64,000 nt of DNA, taken from the NCBI RefSeq assembly GCF_026261605.1, contig NZ_CP102486.1:2728001-2792000 (forward strand). Reading direction: 5' to 3'. Source of the stretch: Dechloromonas sp. A34 (GTDB lineage: Bacteria; Pseudomonadota; Gammaproteobacteria; Burkholderiales; Rhodocyclaceae). The translations under genes were made by a program, and so were the position numbers. Under the pieces are notes generated by a model. The model worked only from the letters and a program-made list of their open reading frames with translations, made no database searches and was not told the origin of the DNA. Below are positions 8,877 to 17,832 of this stretch, one piece after another. Numbering within the stretch: position 1 is the stretch's first letter; each line of letters starts with the position of its first letter.

Positions 8877-10163
8877 ATGCTTTCGAACAATTATTGCGGG
8901 CGCTTCGCTCGCTTCACCGCAGCGGTGGTTCTTTCGGCGGTTGCGCTGGGAACTCGGGCGGCCGAGCCCCCGCTGACCCTGGAACGCGCCTGGCAACTTG
9001 CAGAAGAAGCCAATCCCACCCTCAAGGCGGCGCAAGCCAGCCTGTCTGCCGCCGAGGGGCAACTCACCGATGCGCGCGGCCTACTCTGGAATAACCCGCA
9101 ACTGGCCGCTGAACGCGCCCGCCGCAAGGTGCCGCAGCCGGGCTTGGGAAATGACGTCCAACGCGAATGGCGCGCCGAGATTTCGCAGACTCTCGAGATC
9201 GCCGGGCAGCACGGCTATCGCCGGGGAGCGGCCGAGCAGGATTTGTCCGCGTTCAAAGCGACCGTCGAGGAGACCCGCCGCGAGGTGCGCGCCGAAGTCG
9301 CGCAGAAGTTTGTCCGCGTCCTGGGGTTGCAGGCGCGCACCACCATGGAGGCCGAACTCGTCGGCCTGATCAGGGATGCCGCTGGCGCGGCCAAAAAACG
9401 CTTCGAAGCCGGCGAGGACACGAGGCTAGATGCCAATCTCGCCGAAGTGGAACTGGGGCGCGCCGAGAATCAGCTCGAAGCGGCGCGTGAGCAACTCATC
9501 CAGGCGCGTGCCAAACTCGCCACCACGCTGCAACTGCCGGCCGAGGCGCTGCCGGAAGTGCAAGGGGCGCTCTCCTCCGAAGCCGGCGTTCCTTACACCT
9601 TGGAGCAGCTACAGGCCGTGGCCGCCGACCGGCCCCTGCTGCGCGCCCTCGACCATCATGAGCAAGCCGCCCGCAGCCGCCTCGGCCTGGAGCGCGCCGC
9701 GGTCTATCCGGACGTGACCGTCGGGCTCTTCGCGGGCCGCGAAGGGCCGGGAGATGTGCGCGAGCGGATCACGGGCCTCTCCGTATCGCTGCCCCTGCCG
9801 CTGTTTCGCCGCAATGCCGCCGGCATCGGCCGGGCCTCCACCGAGCTCACCCAGACCCAGATCGAGCGGCAGGCCGCCCTCCGCGACACGCGCGCGACGG
9901 TCCTCGCCGTCTGGCAGCGGCTGGACAGCCTGCGCGCTCGGGTGCAGCGGCTGGAGCAGGTGGTCCTGCAACGTCTGCAGGAAAACCAGCGCCTGTCCAC
10001 CACCGCCTACCGCGCTGGCGAGATCAACCTCACACAGTTGCTGCTCGCCACCCGCCAGGTCCTGGACACCCGCCGCGAGGTGCTGGAGGCCATGACCGAT
10101 CTCGCCCTCACCCGCGTCGAACTGGAACAGGCGGCGGGCTGGAGCAGGGAGAAGGCGCAATGA
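8877..10163 (+). CDS. czcC: Outer-membrane factor of Czc-type RND efflux pump
   Basis: TolC/OEP-family protein of 428 residues forming the outer-membrane channel of a cation-exporting RND pump. From ATG 8877 there is a signal peptide (hydrophobic core to about residue 26, GTRAAEPPL). Two long OEP repeats rich in Ala, Glu and Arg follow, with the typical opening LTLERAWQLAEEANPTLKA and a C-terminal GEINLTQLLLATRQVL. The frame is open further upstream, but the start at 8877 places the signal sequence correctly. It is followed by czcB and czcA in the same direction. Confidence 0.88.
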   Translation: MLSNNYCGRFARFTAAVVLSAVALGTRAAEPPLTLERAWQLAEEANPTLKAAQASLSAAEGQLTDARGLLWNNPQLAAERARRKVPQPGLGNDVQREWRAEISQTLEIAGQHGYRRGAAEQDLSAFKATVEETRREVRAEVAQKFVRVLGLQARTTMEAELVGLIRDAAGAAKKRFEAGEDTRLDANLAEVELGRAENQLEAAREQLIQARAKLATTLQLPAEALPEVQGALSSEAGVPYTLEQLQAVAADRPLLRALDHHEQAARSRLGLERAAVYPDVTVGLFAGREGPGDVRERITGLSVSLPLPLFRRNAAGIGRASTELTQTQIERQAALRDTRATVLAVWQRLDSLRARVQRLEQVVLQRLQENQRLSTTAYRAGEINLTQLLLATRQVLDTRREVLEAMTDLALTRVELEQAAGWSREKAQ

Positions 10164-10227
10164 AGCGTTCCGGCCCTCTCCTTCGCCCATGCCCTCCATC
10201 GAGAAACTACGCAGCGAAAGATCATTC

Positions 10228-11472
10228 ATGAAACGCACATTCCCACGAGTCGGACTTCTTGCCCTCGGCTTGTCGGCCTTGATCCTCGGCGGCTGTGGCA
10301 AGAGCGAGGCACCGCAGGCCTCCGCCTACAAGAGCACGGTCGCTGACAAAGCTGAAGAAGAGCGTTCATCAAAGGACGCGCCCGGCGGGCAAAAGGACGA
10401 GCATGGCGAGGCGGAGTCGTTGAAGCTCAAGCCCGAGGAGATCCAGGCCGCCGGAATCAAGATCGAAGACCTCGCGGAGCAGGTGGTCAGCGAGCAGTTG
10501 ACGCTGACCGCCACCATCCGCCCCAACCAGGATCGCATCACGCACGTGGCACCGCGGGTGCCAGGGCGCGTCGTCAAGGTCAACGCCAACCTGGGCGATC
10601 AGGTGAAGGCTGGGCAGACCTTGGCCGTGCTCGACAGCCTTGAAGTGGGCGAGGCGCACTCGGCCTATCTCCAGGCGGCCACCCAGCACACCGTAGCGAA
10701 GGCTGACTTCGAGCGCGCCGAGAAGCTCCATGCCGACCAGATCATCGCTGCGAAGGATCACTTGCGCGCCCACGGGGAGTTCGAGAAGGCGAAAGCCGCG
10801 CTCGCGGCCGCCGCCGACCGGCTGCGCATGTTGGGCGTGACCCCGGCGCCCGCCGCCGAAGGCAAGGCGGTGTCCACCTTCCCCCTCACCACCCCGTTTG
10901 CCGGTACGGTCATCGAAAAGCACGCCATCCTCGGCGAACTGGCCCAGCCGGACAAACAGCTCTTCATCGTGGCCGACCTCTCGACGCTGTGGATCGAAGC
11001 CAACCTGTTCGAGAAGGATATCGGCCGCGTGATGCCCGGAGCGGCGGCGGCCGTCACCGTCGCAGCCTACCCGGAAGAGATCTTCCCCGGCCGGCTCACC
11101 TACATTGCCGCCAGCGTGGACAAGGAGACGCGCACCGTTCAGGCGCGGGTGGAGGTCGCCAATCCTGACGGACGGCTCAAGCCCGAGATGTTCGCCACCG
11201 CTGCCATCACTACGAACGGCACGGGCGGCAAGGGCGGCCAAGTCAAGGCACTGCTACTGCCCGAAGAGGCGGTGGTGCTGATGCAGGGCCAGCCCACGGT
11301 GTTCATCGAGGAGCATGGTGCCTTCGAGCCGCGCGCCGTCGAGCTGGGCGACAAGCTGCGCGGCCGGGTCGTGGTGAAGAACGGGCTCGCCGCTGGCGAC
11401 AAGGTGGTGACGGCAGGGACCTACGCCCTCAAGGCGCGGGTCATGAAGTCCCAGCTTGGCGAAGGCCACTGA
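10228..11472 (+). CDS. czcB: Periplasmic adaptor (membrane fusion protein) of Czc-type pump
   Basis: HlyD/MFP-family adaptor of 414 residues linking CzcA to CzcC. It has a lipoprotein signal with lipobox LGGC near residue 22, an acidic and Lys-rich linker with HGE, a barrel-sandwich lipoyl half VAPRVPGRVVKVNANLGDQV near 105-125, an alpha-hairpin, the second lipoyl half TPFAGTVIEKHAILGE and beta-barrel and proximal domains at the C-terminus. An upstream in-frame ATG at 10189 is rejected because the lipoprotein signal begins at 10228. It lies 64 bases after czcC and 10 bases before czcA. Confidence 0.9.
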   Translation: MKRTFPRVGLLALGLSALILGGCGKSEAPQASAYKSTVADKAEEERSSKDAPGGQKDEHGEAESLKLKPEEIQAAGIKIEDLAEQVVSEQLTLTATIRPNQDRITHVAPRVPGRVVKVNANLGDQVKAGQTLAVLDSLEVGEAHSAYLQAATQHTVAKADFERAEKLHADQIIAAKDHLRAHGEFEKAKAALAAAADRLRMLGVTPAPAAEGKAVSTFPLTTPFAGTVIEKHAILGELAQPDKQLFIVADLSTLWIEANLFEKDIGRVMPGAAAAVTVAAYPEEIFPGRLTYIAASVDKETRTVQARVEVANPDGRLKPEMFATAAITTNGTGGKGGQVKALLLPEEAVVLMQGQPTVFIEEHGAFEPRAVELGDKLRGRVVVKNGLAAGDKVVTAGTYALKARVMKSQLGEGH

Positions 11473-11482
11473 GGGGACCAAT

Positions 11483-14400
11483 ATGTTGAATGGTATCGTC
11501 GCTCTTTCGCTGCGCTACAAGCTCCTGGTCTTGCTGGGGTTTGCGCTCGTCATTTTTTTTGGCGTGCGCGCCTTTTTCACCGTGCCGGTGGACGCCTTCC
11601 CGGACGTGACGCCGAACCAGGTCAACGTCTACACCGAGTCGCCGGGTCTCGCCGCCGAGGACGTGGAGAAGCTCCTCACGACGCCGATCGAGACGGCCAT
11701 GGCGGGGCTGCCGGGCGTCGAGCAGATCCGCTCCGTGTCGCTCTTCGGTCTGTCCTATGTCGGTATCTATTTCAAGGACGACGTAGACATTTACTTCGCC
11801 CGGCGCCTGGTCGGCGAGAAGGTGCAGGAGGCGAAGGAGCGCCTGCCCCAGGGCTACGGCGAGCCCTCCCTCGGACCGAACAGTTCGGGCCTCGGGCAGG
11901 TGTTCTGGTACACGGTGGAGTCGGCGGACGAGAAGCTCTCGGCCATGGACCTGCGCACGCTCCACGACTGGAGCGTGCGGCTCATGCTGCGCACGGCGCC
12001 CGGGGTGGATGATGTCACCACTTGGGGCGGCCAGGAAAAGCAGTACCAGGTCCTCATCCATCCGCAGAAGCTCATCAAATACAGCCTCTCCTTCAAGGCT
12101 GTCATGGAGGCCCTGGCCGCAAACAACCGGCAGGTAGGCGGGCAGTACGTGAATCTCGGCCAGGAGCAGTATCTGGTGCGCGGCCTGGGGCTGGTGGCCA
12201 ACACCACTGACATCGGCAACATCGTCGTCGCCGAGCGCGAGGGTGTGCCGATCCACGTGCATGAAGTGGCCGAAGTGAAAGAGGGCCCGGCGCTGCGCTT
12301 TGGCGCCGTGACGCGTGACGGCAAGGAAGTGGCGCTGGGCATCGCGCTCGCCCGCATCAACGAGAACGCCAAGAACGTGGTTGACGCGGTGAAGCAGAAG
12401 CTCGAGTTGGCGCGCCAAGCGCTGCCGGCGGGCGTGACCATCAACCCAGTCTACGACCGCACTGACATCGTCAAGAAGGCTCTCAAGACTGCCGAGAGCG
12501 CACTGGTGGAAGGCTCAATCCTGGTCGCCATCGTGCTGTTCCTCTTCCTCGGCGAGATCCGCTCGGCGGTGGTGGTGATCGTCACCTTGCCGCTGGCGAT
12601 GCTGATCGCCTTTCTGCTGATGCAGCATTTCGGCCTGTCTGCCAATCTGATGTCATTGGCGGGGCTCGCCATCGGTATCGGCATGATGGTGGACGGCGCC
12701 GTGGTCATGGTGGAAAACGGTTTCCGCCTGTTGTCCCACCAGGCTGGCAAAGCGGTTAACCGTACCCACGTTATCTTGGAGGCGGCGCGCGAGGTGATCA
12801 ACCCGATCGCCTTCGCCATCCTCATCATCATCGTCGTCTTCCTGCCACTATTCTCGCTGACCGGTCTCGAAGGCAAGCTCTTCAAGCCGATGGCGCTCAC
12901 CATCACCTTCGCCATGGCGGGCTCGCTCGTCCTCACGCTGACCCTGGTGCCGGTGCTCTCGGCGCTGATCCTGAAGCCCAAGGAAGAAAAGGACACCATC
13001 CTGGTGCGCTGGGTCAAGGGCGTATATCTGCCCCTGCTCGATTGGGCGCTGGAGAACAAGAAGAAGGTGATCGGCGCGGCGCTGGCGCTACTGGTAGCAG
13101 CACTCGCCACCTTTCCCTTCCTCGGCAAGGAGTTCATGCCCACGCTCCAGGAGGGCGCGATCATGTTCCGCGTCACCGGCATTCCCTCCACCTCGCTGGA
13201 GGAGTCCGTGCGTGTCTCCCAGAAGATGGATGCGACGCTCAGGCAATACTACCCGCAGACCAAGTCGGTGCTGGCGACCATCGGACGCGCGGAAAAGGGC
13301 GAGACCACCGACGCCAACTATATGGAGGTGCTGGTGGATGTGAAGCCCCGGGAGGAATGGCCGGAGCAGATCTCCATGCCGGAGCTCTCGGACCGGATGA
13401 AGGAGACGCTGGAGCAGGCCATACCGACCGTGGTCCTGGGCAATACCCAGCCGATCCAGATGCGCGTGGAAGAGCTGATTTCCGGCGTGCGCGCCACGCT
13501 GGCCCTGAAGCTCTACGGCCCTGACCTGGCGACACTGGATCGCTTGGCCGCCCAGATCAAGCCGGTGTTGGGGCAGGTGGCCGGCATAGCCGACCTCTCG
13601 CTGGAAGCCAACAAGGGCAAGCCACAGCTCGTAGTGAAGGTGAATCGCGAAGAGGCCGCTCGCTTCGGCATCAACGCCGACGAGATCCTGGAAGTGGTCC
13701 AGGCCGGCATCGGCGGCAAGGCGGTGAGCACCCTCATCGACGGCGTGCGCCGCTTCGACATCCAGGTGCGCCTCGACAGCGCCTTTCGCGACACCCCCCA
13801 GGCGATCAACGACATTCCGCTGCGCACGCCGACCGGGGCCTTGGTGCCGCTCTCCCGCGTCGCCACCGTGGATACCGACGAGGGATACACCTTCGTGCGC
13901 CGCGAGCAACTGAGCCGATATGCGGTGCTGCAGATGAATGTGAAGGGCCGTGACGTGGACGGCTTCGTCAAGGAGGCGGACGCGAAGATCAGAGACCAAA
14001 TCAAGCTGCCTGAAGGCTACCGGATCGAGTGGGGCGGCGCCTTCGAGAACCAGCAGCGCGCCATGGCGCGACTCGCCCTGATCGTACCGCTCACCATCGG
14101 CCTCATCTTCGTCCTGCTCTACACGGCCTTCAATTCGCTCACTCACGCCACGCTGATCATCGCCAACGTGCCCTTCGCCATCATCGGCGGCGTGCTCGGG
14201 TTGGCGGTCACCGGGCAGTACGTGTCGGTGCCCTCGGCCATCGGCTTCATCGCAGTGTTCGGAGTGGCGATGCTGAACGGCATCGTGCTGGTGTCCTTCC
14301 TCAATGACCAGCGTCAGCAGGGATTGACGATCCGCGAGGCCGTGCGCCGAGGTGCAAGTCTGCGCCTGCGCCCGGTGCTGATGACGGCGTCGGTGGCGAT

Positions 14401-14578
14401 CCTCGGTCTCGTTCCCATGCTGCTTTCGCAGGGCGTGGGAGCTGAGACCCAGCGGCCGCTGGCCACGGTGGTGGTGGGTGGGCTCTTCACATCCACGGCG
14501 CTGACGCTGCTCCTGCTGCCGCTCATGTACGAGTGGGTGGAGATGCGGCGCGAGCGTAAGGCTCCGTCGGCCGACTGA
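11483..14578 (+). CDS. czcA: RND heavy-metal efflux transporter (HME family)
   Basis: Inner-membrane proton/cation antiporter of 1,031 residues, the usual length for HME-RND pumps. Seen: N-terminal helix LLVLLGFALVIFFGVRAF; porter domain with YVGIYFKDDVDIYFARRLV; the helix-4 signature GMMVDGAVVMVEN near residue 400, with the acidic residues of proton relay; a second six-helix bundle at the C-terminus (about 860-1020). DGAVVMVEN is typical of Czc/Cnr-type (divalent Zn, Co, Cd, Ni) as well as Cus pumps. CzcI neighbours favour the divalent group. ATG 11483 is preceded by GAGGGG. The complete czcCBA order argues that it works. Confidence 0.92.
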   Translation: MLNGIVALSLRYKLLVLLGFALVIFFGVRAFFTVPVDAFPDVTPNQVNVYTESPGLAAEDVEKLLTTPIETAMAGLPGVEQIRSVSLFGLSYVGIYFKDDVDIYFARRLVGEKVQEAKERLPQGYGEPSLGPNSSGLGQVFWYTVESADEKLSAMDLRTLHDWSVRLMLRTAPGVDDVTTWGGQEKQYQVLIHPQKLIKYSLSFKAVMEALAANNRQVGGQYVNLGQEQYLVRGLGLVANTTDIGNIVVAEREGVPIHVHEVAEVKEGPALRFGAVTRDGKEVALGIALARINENAKNVVDAVKQKLELARQALPAGVTINPVYDRTDIVKKALKTAESALVEGSILVAIVLFLFLGEIRSAVVVIVTLPLAMLIAFLLMQHFGLSANLMSLAGLAIGIGMMVDGAVVMVENGFRLLSHQAGKAVNRTHVILEAAREVINPIAFAILIIIVVFLPLFSLTGLEGKLFKPMALTITFAMAGSLVLTLTLVPVLSALILKPKEEKDTILVRWVKGVYLPLLDWALENKKKVIGAALALLVAALATFPFLGKEFMPTLQEGAIMFRVTGIPSTSLEESVRVSQKMDATLRQYYPQTKSVLATIGRAEKGETTDANYMEVLVDVKPREEWPEQISMPELSDRMKETLEQAIPTVVLGNTQPIQMRVEELISGVRATLALKLYGPDLATLDRLAAQIKPVLGQVAGIADLSLEANKGKPQLVVKVNREEAARFGINADEILEVVQAGIGGKAVSTLIDGVRRFDIQVRLDSAFRDTPQAINDIPLRTPTGALVPLSRVATVDTDEGYTFVRREQLSRYAVLQMNVKGRDVDGFVKEADAKIRDQIKLPEGYRIEWGGAFENQQRAMARLALIVPLTIGLIFVLLYTAFNSLTHATLIIANVPFAIIGGVLGLAVTGQYVSVPSAIGFIAVFGVAMLNGIVLVSFLNDQRQQGLTIREAVRRGASLRLRPVLMTASVAILGLVPMLLSQGVGAETQRPLATVVVGGLFTSTALTLLLLPLMYEWVEMRRERKAPSAD

Positions 14579-14603
14579 CCTGACCAAGACAAGGAGAACT
14601 CCC

Positions 14604-14942
14604 ATGAAAGAGATCAAGGCATACATCCGGAAATACCGCATCGCCGACGTGGTGCAGGCGCTGCGCGACTCGGGTCTGTGCGATCTGGGCGCCAGCACCG
14701 GCTGCCACAACATCACGGTGGTCCAGGTGCTGCGACCACTGGCCAGTGCAGATCCCGCGGACCAGCACTATTCGATGGAGCTCGCCGAACCCGTCGTGGC
14801 CGAATTCAAGCTGGAACTCGCGTGCCCGGACGACTTGGTTGACGCGCTGTCGGACCTCATCGCCAAGGCGGCGCATACGGGGCAGCCCGAAGCGGGATGG
14901 ATTTTTGTGACCGATATTCAGCGCGCAACTGAGATTCGATGA
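14604..14942 (+). CDS. PII-like protein linked to metal-efflux operons
   Basis: Protein of 112 residues beginning MKEIKAYIRKYRIADVVQAL, the opening beta-alpha unit of GlnB/PII folds, and ending with GWIFVTDIQRATEIR, the last PII strand. The T-loop segment (about 37-65) lacks the uridylylated Tyr of GlnB. It follows czcA by 25 bases and is probably its last operon gene. PII relatives next to heavy-metal RND pumps form a known separate group (PII-NG). Ligand and function are not established; binding of a metal or nucleotide to tune the pump is inference. Confidence 0.8.
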   Translation: MKEIKAYIRKYRIADVVQALRDSGLCDLGASTGCHNITVVQVLRPLASADPADQHYSMELAEPVVAEFKLELACPDDLVDALSDLIAKAAHTGQPEAGWIFVTDIQRATEIR

Positions 14943-15285
14943 GCGCCCGAAAACGAACACGATTCGCGAAATGACATGGCAGACCCACTCGGCAAGGACA
15001 TCCCGCAGGAGAACGAGATCGTGCAGAGCCAGCACGGGAGGCGGTCACGCCTGAATCACATTGATGGAGGACATTATGGGATTGTCGAGAAATTGCTGAG
15101 AGGGATGGCGGGTATCACGGCGGTTTACGCTGTGATCATCATGGCGAGGGAGATGGGTATCCAGATTTCCTTTCGTTGAAGCAATGGTTCCCATCGCCTG
15201 TACCAACGGAGATATCCCTGGCCATGGTTTCTGATGAATCGAGTTTGTTATTTGCAAACGCAATCCGGCGTGCCGTCGTGAACAA
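14943..15285. other. Intergenic, no supported gene
   Basis: A 67-codon frame at 14976-15179 has no recognisable protein and an unconvincing start. The stretch joins the czc operon to a transposase remnant and probably contains old junctions. Confidence 0.4.
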
Positions 15286-15654
15286 TTGTCACGACAAGAG
15301 ATGATCGAACAGGCACGGCAAATGTTCGAAAAGATCTCGCACGTCGCCATAGGTATGTGGCGACCGTACCGGATTGCCGCACAGAAGGTGCTGCCCAACG
15401 CCAAGATCGAGGTGGACAAGTTCCATGTGGTCAGTAAGGCCAATGCCGCGTTTGACGCGGTTAGGCGCAGCATCGGCAACCTGGACAAGAAGAAGCCGAA
15501 GTTCGAGGATATGGCAATGAGGCGGATGGCCTATTTCATAATGTCCAGCATGGAAGATGAGGAGGAATTCGAAACTCGGATTCAGACCCGCCAGGGCAGC
15601 CTCGGATGCGACCTGTCCGCCCTGGTGGCTATTTTTGACTCAGGGCAGTTCTAG
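15286..15654 (+). pseudogene. ISL3-family transposase fragment
   Basis: About 122 residues matching the middle of ISL3 transposases: MWRPYRIAAQKVLPNAKIEVDKFHVV, given here only as key parts (MWRPYRIAAQKV, VDKFHVV). Family members have about 400 residues, so most of the protein is gone at both ends. The position before MWRPYR is Gly where intact members commonly have Asp. No terminal repeats were found. Confidence 0.75.
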
Positions 15655-15724
15655 GCCGTAAACCGGCTCCGTCCACCGGAAAATCCGGAAGCCCGATTAT
15701 TTAACCCAACGAAAGGAAAGACCC

Positions 15725-16108
15725 ATGAAATCGACTCATCTTGTCGCTGCTTTTGCCTTGTCCCTATTCGGCCTTGCCTACGCCGCCGGAGATCACGATC
15801 ACGGCCATGAACACAAGGCATTGCATGGCGGCATCGTGAACGAAGTCAAGGATGTGGACTACGAACTGGTGGCCAAGCCTGATTTGGTGCAACTGCATCT
15901 GCGCGATCACGGCAAGCCGGTGGATGTCTCGAAGGCCACCGCCAAGCTGACCATTCTCGTTGGCACCGAGAAACAGGAGGTGGAATTGAAACCGGTTGGT
16001 ACCCGATTCGAAGCCCAGGGGGCTTACAGGATTGCGGGTGGCAAAGTCACCGCTTTGGTGTCCGTCCCTGGCAAAGCGCCGGCAACGGTTCGTTTTGCAT
16101 TGAAATAG
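15725..16108 (+). CDS. Secreted His-rich protein, putative metal binding
   Basis: Protein of 127 residues with a signal peptide (residues 1-21, ending LAYAAG) and a His/Asp cluster right after it (DHDHGHEHKALHGG). A beta-rich domain follows with LVGTEKQEVELKP and a C-terminal VPGKAPATVRFALK. GAAAGGAAAG precedes ATG. The N-terminal His cluster suggests periplasmic binding of Zn, Co or Cu. Similar proteins occur near Czc/Cus systems. It is 12 bases upstream of the lipoprotein gene, so the two are probably co-transcribed. Confidence 0.7.
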   Translation: MKSTHLVAAFALSLFGLAYAAGDHDHGHEHKALHGGIVNEVKDVDYELVAKPDLVQLHLRDHGKPVDVSKATAKLTILVGTEKQEVELKPVGTRFEAQGAYRIAGGKVTALVSVPGKAPATVRFALK

Positions 16109-16120
16109 GAGGAACTCTCA

Positions 16121-16549
16121 ATGCCTACGCCAGCAAAATGGTTTACCGCACTTTTGATTGCTTTTGCGCTCGCCGGGTGTGCCGGGCACTCCCATCGGCT
16201 GGCGTCGGGCAATGCTTTGGAACGCGTCACTGGTTTCTTCAACCACGAAGGCAGCCAGGAACCGACGATGGTTCTTGACATCGACGGGATTCGATTCGAA
16301 GGAAGCGGGTTTGAGATTCAGCGGGGCCAGAATCTGCCTGGACTGCGTCGCATGTTTGGTCCCGGCAAGCACTACGATCGAATCATCAGCAGCCTCGACA
16401 CAGATCATCTTGTTTACTCGGCAAACCCGGAACTGCGCGCCAAAAGTGGAGAGACGATTCGGTGCTTGTTGGTTTGGAATTCAGGTCAAGGTCCAGCCGG
16501 GGTCTGCACAAAGTCTGATGGAAAGCAGATTGATGTTCGTTTCCAATGA
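16121..16549 (+). CDS. Putative lipoprotein
   Basis: Protein of 142 residues with a lipoprotein signal (FTALLIAFALAGCAGH, lipobox LAGC, Cys about residue 20). The mature part has VLDIDGIRFEG and GETIRCLLVWNSG and a Cys pair near the end. GGAGGAA precedes the ATG. I do not recognise a family. Context suggests an envelope function linked to metal stress. Confidence 0.65.
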   Translation: MPTPAKWFTALLIAFALAGCAGHSHRLASGNALERVTGFFNHEGSQEPTMVLDIDGIRFEGSGFEIQRGQNLPGLRRMFGPGKHYDRIISSLDTDHLVYSANPELRAKSGETIRCLLVWNSGQGPAGVCTKSDGKQIDVRFQ

Positions 16550-17051
16550 CTCGGGACAAACTTGTTTCGGGAACACGTTTGGAGATCATCATCAGCCATC
16601 CATGGTAGGTAGCGACATCGGCGTCCTTGGCGGAGGACTCGCCCGTCAGTTGTCGTCTGGAACGGCTGCTGCACTTTACTACCTGCCCTTCGGCCGGCGA
16701 CGGGCCGAAGGGCAACAATGGACATTAGAATAGGCACGAAGCAGACCGACAAATTGCACTTGTCATCCGGCCGCATAGGGGTCGGAAGTGACTATTCGGC
16801 TTGTAATGAACGGTGTCGGAGGTGTCCTGCAGAATAGCCACGGTGTCGGCATTGTTTCGATATCTGGCACGATACCGGAGCGCCGATGGGGCGTGGTGAA
16901 TGCCATTTACCGCACGTTTGTCCTGTGCCCGTAGCGGCACTTGTGTCCAGCAGCGACGCCTGGAGCCTTGAAGGTCGGCGTTGGGATGAGATTCTGAACC
17001 CATGGTCATGCCCATCGGCATGCCTCGTTCAACCGTTCAGGAGCCCTCCGC
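16550..17051. other. Intergenic, boundary between metal block and partition genes
   Basis: About 500 bases with no convincing gene. It contains one strong hairpin at 16685-16713 and the ribosome site of the ParB-like gene. Confidence 0.5.
16685..16713. terminator. Perfect 11-bp hairpin, possible terminator
   Basis: GCCCTTCGGCC, a 7-base loop, then GGCCGAAGGGC. It lies 136 bases after the lipoprotein gene. There is no T run on either side, so termination is uncertain. Confidence 0.4.
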
Positions 17052-17681
17052 ATGAAATTCACGCAAGCCGAAATCGACGCCATCATCGAAGCGTCACCCC
17101 GTACCTTCGTTCCCTTCAACAAGCTGGTCCTCTCGCAGGACTATCAGGCGCGCGCCGGTGGCAACACGCCGAAGATGAGCATCGTCGAACTCGCAGCCTC
17201 GATCAAGGAAAGCGGGGTGCTGCAAAATCTCGTGGTCGTGGAAGGTGCTCGGGGCCACTACGAGGTCTGCGCCGGTGGCCGTCGCCTCGAAGCGCTGGCC
17301 CTGCTGGTGACCAGAAATGACATCGCCGGCAACTACCCGGTCCCGGTGCTAATCGTCCCTGCCGACAAGGCGCTGATCGCCAGCATCGCCGAGAACTGCT
17401 TCCACATTCCGATGCATCCTGCCGACGAGTTCGCCGCCTTCGCCAAGCTGACCAGGCAAGGCAAGTCGGTCGAGGACGTGGCTGCCGCCTTCGGCGTCAC
17501 GCCGTTGGTGGTCAAGCGCCGCATGAAGCTGGCAACGGTCTCGCCCAAGCTGATAGCCCTGTTCCGCGACGATAAGATCAGTCTGGACTGCCTGATGGTG
17601 CTAGCCTCGGTCGATGACCACGAGAAGCAGGAACAGGCGTGGGCCAACCTGCCATCGTGGAATCGTCATCGCCGTACTTGA
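17052..17681 (+). pseudogene. ParB/RepB/Spo0J-like partition protein, C-terminally truncated
   Basis: The frame starts at ATG 17052. Residues 20-120 form the ParB N-terminal (sulfiredoxin-like) domain, with IVELAASIKESGVLQNLVV, GHYEVCAGGRRLEAL and IAENCFHIPMHPADEF. A KorB/HTH-type domain follows (VEDVAAAFGVTPLVVKRRM). The frame ends shortly after QAWANLPSWNRH, whereas plasmid and ICE relatives run to several hundred residues more. The next 70 bases look like a ParB piece in reverse, so the gene was cut by a rearrangement. DNA-binding parts remain, but function is doubtful. Confidence 0.75.
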
Positions 17682-17745
17682 CGTACTCGTCATAGACATA
17701 GCGCGTGCGGACATCGACCCATTTCCAGCCTTCGGCCTGTACCTA
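17665..17745 (-). pseudogene. Short inverted coding fragment, perhaps from ParB C-terminus
   Basis: Read on the minus strand this stretch gives QAEGWKWVDVRTRYVYDEYV, followed by KYGDDD. The composition is like a real protein. GWKWV motifs occur in the C-terminal part of plasmid ParB-like proteins, so this may be the missing end of the truncated neighbour in inverted orientation. The match is from memory and not aligned. Confidence 0.35.
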
Positions 17746-17832
17746 GGATGCTAACGGCTTCCCGGCCATCGGTGAACGCTTGGGCGCGAAAGTGCCGCGC
17801 CCGAGCATAATCGAGGGACCCGGCGGGCGTGA

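Noticed and set aside
11441..14716. Minus-strand open frames up to 542 codons across czcA
   Set aside because: Low-complexity His/Leu/Arg-rich antisense shadows of a well-conserved RND gene.
14976..15179. 67-codon frame between PII-like gene and ISL3 fragment
   Set aside because: No family resemblance, weak start and position among rearranged DNA.
15286..15654. Intact ISL3 element
   Set aside because: Only a central part of the transposase remains and no terminal repeats were found.
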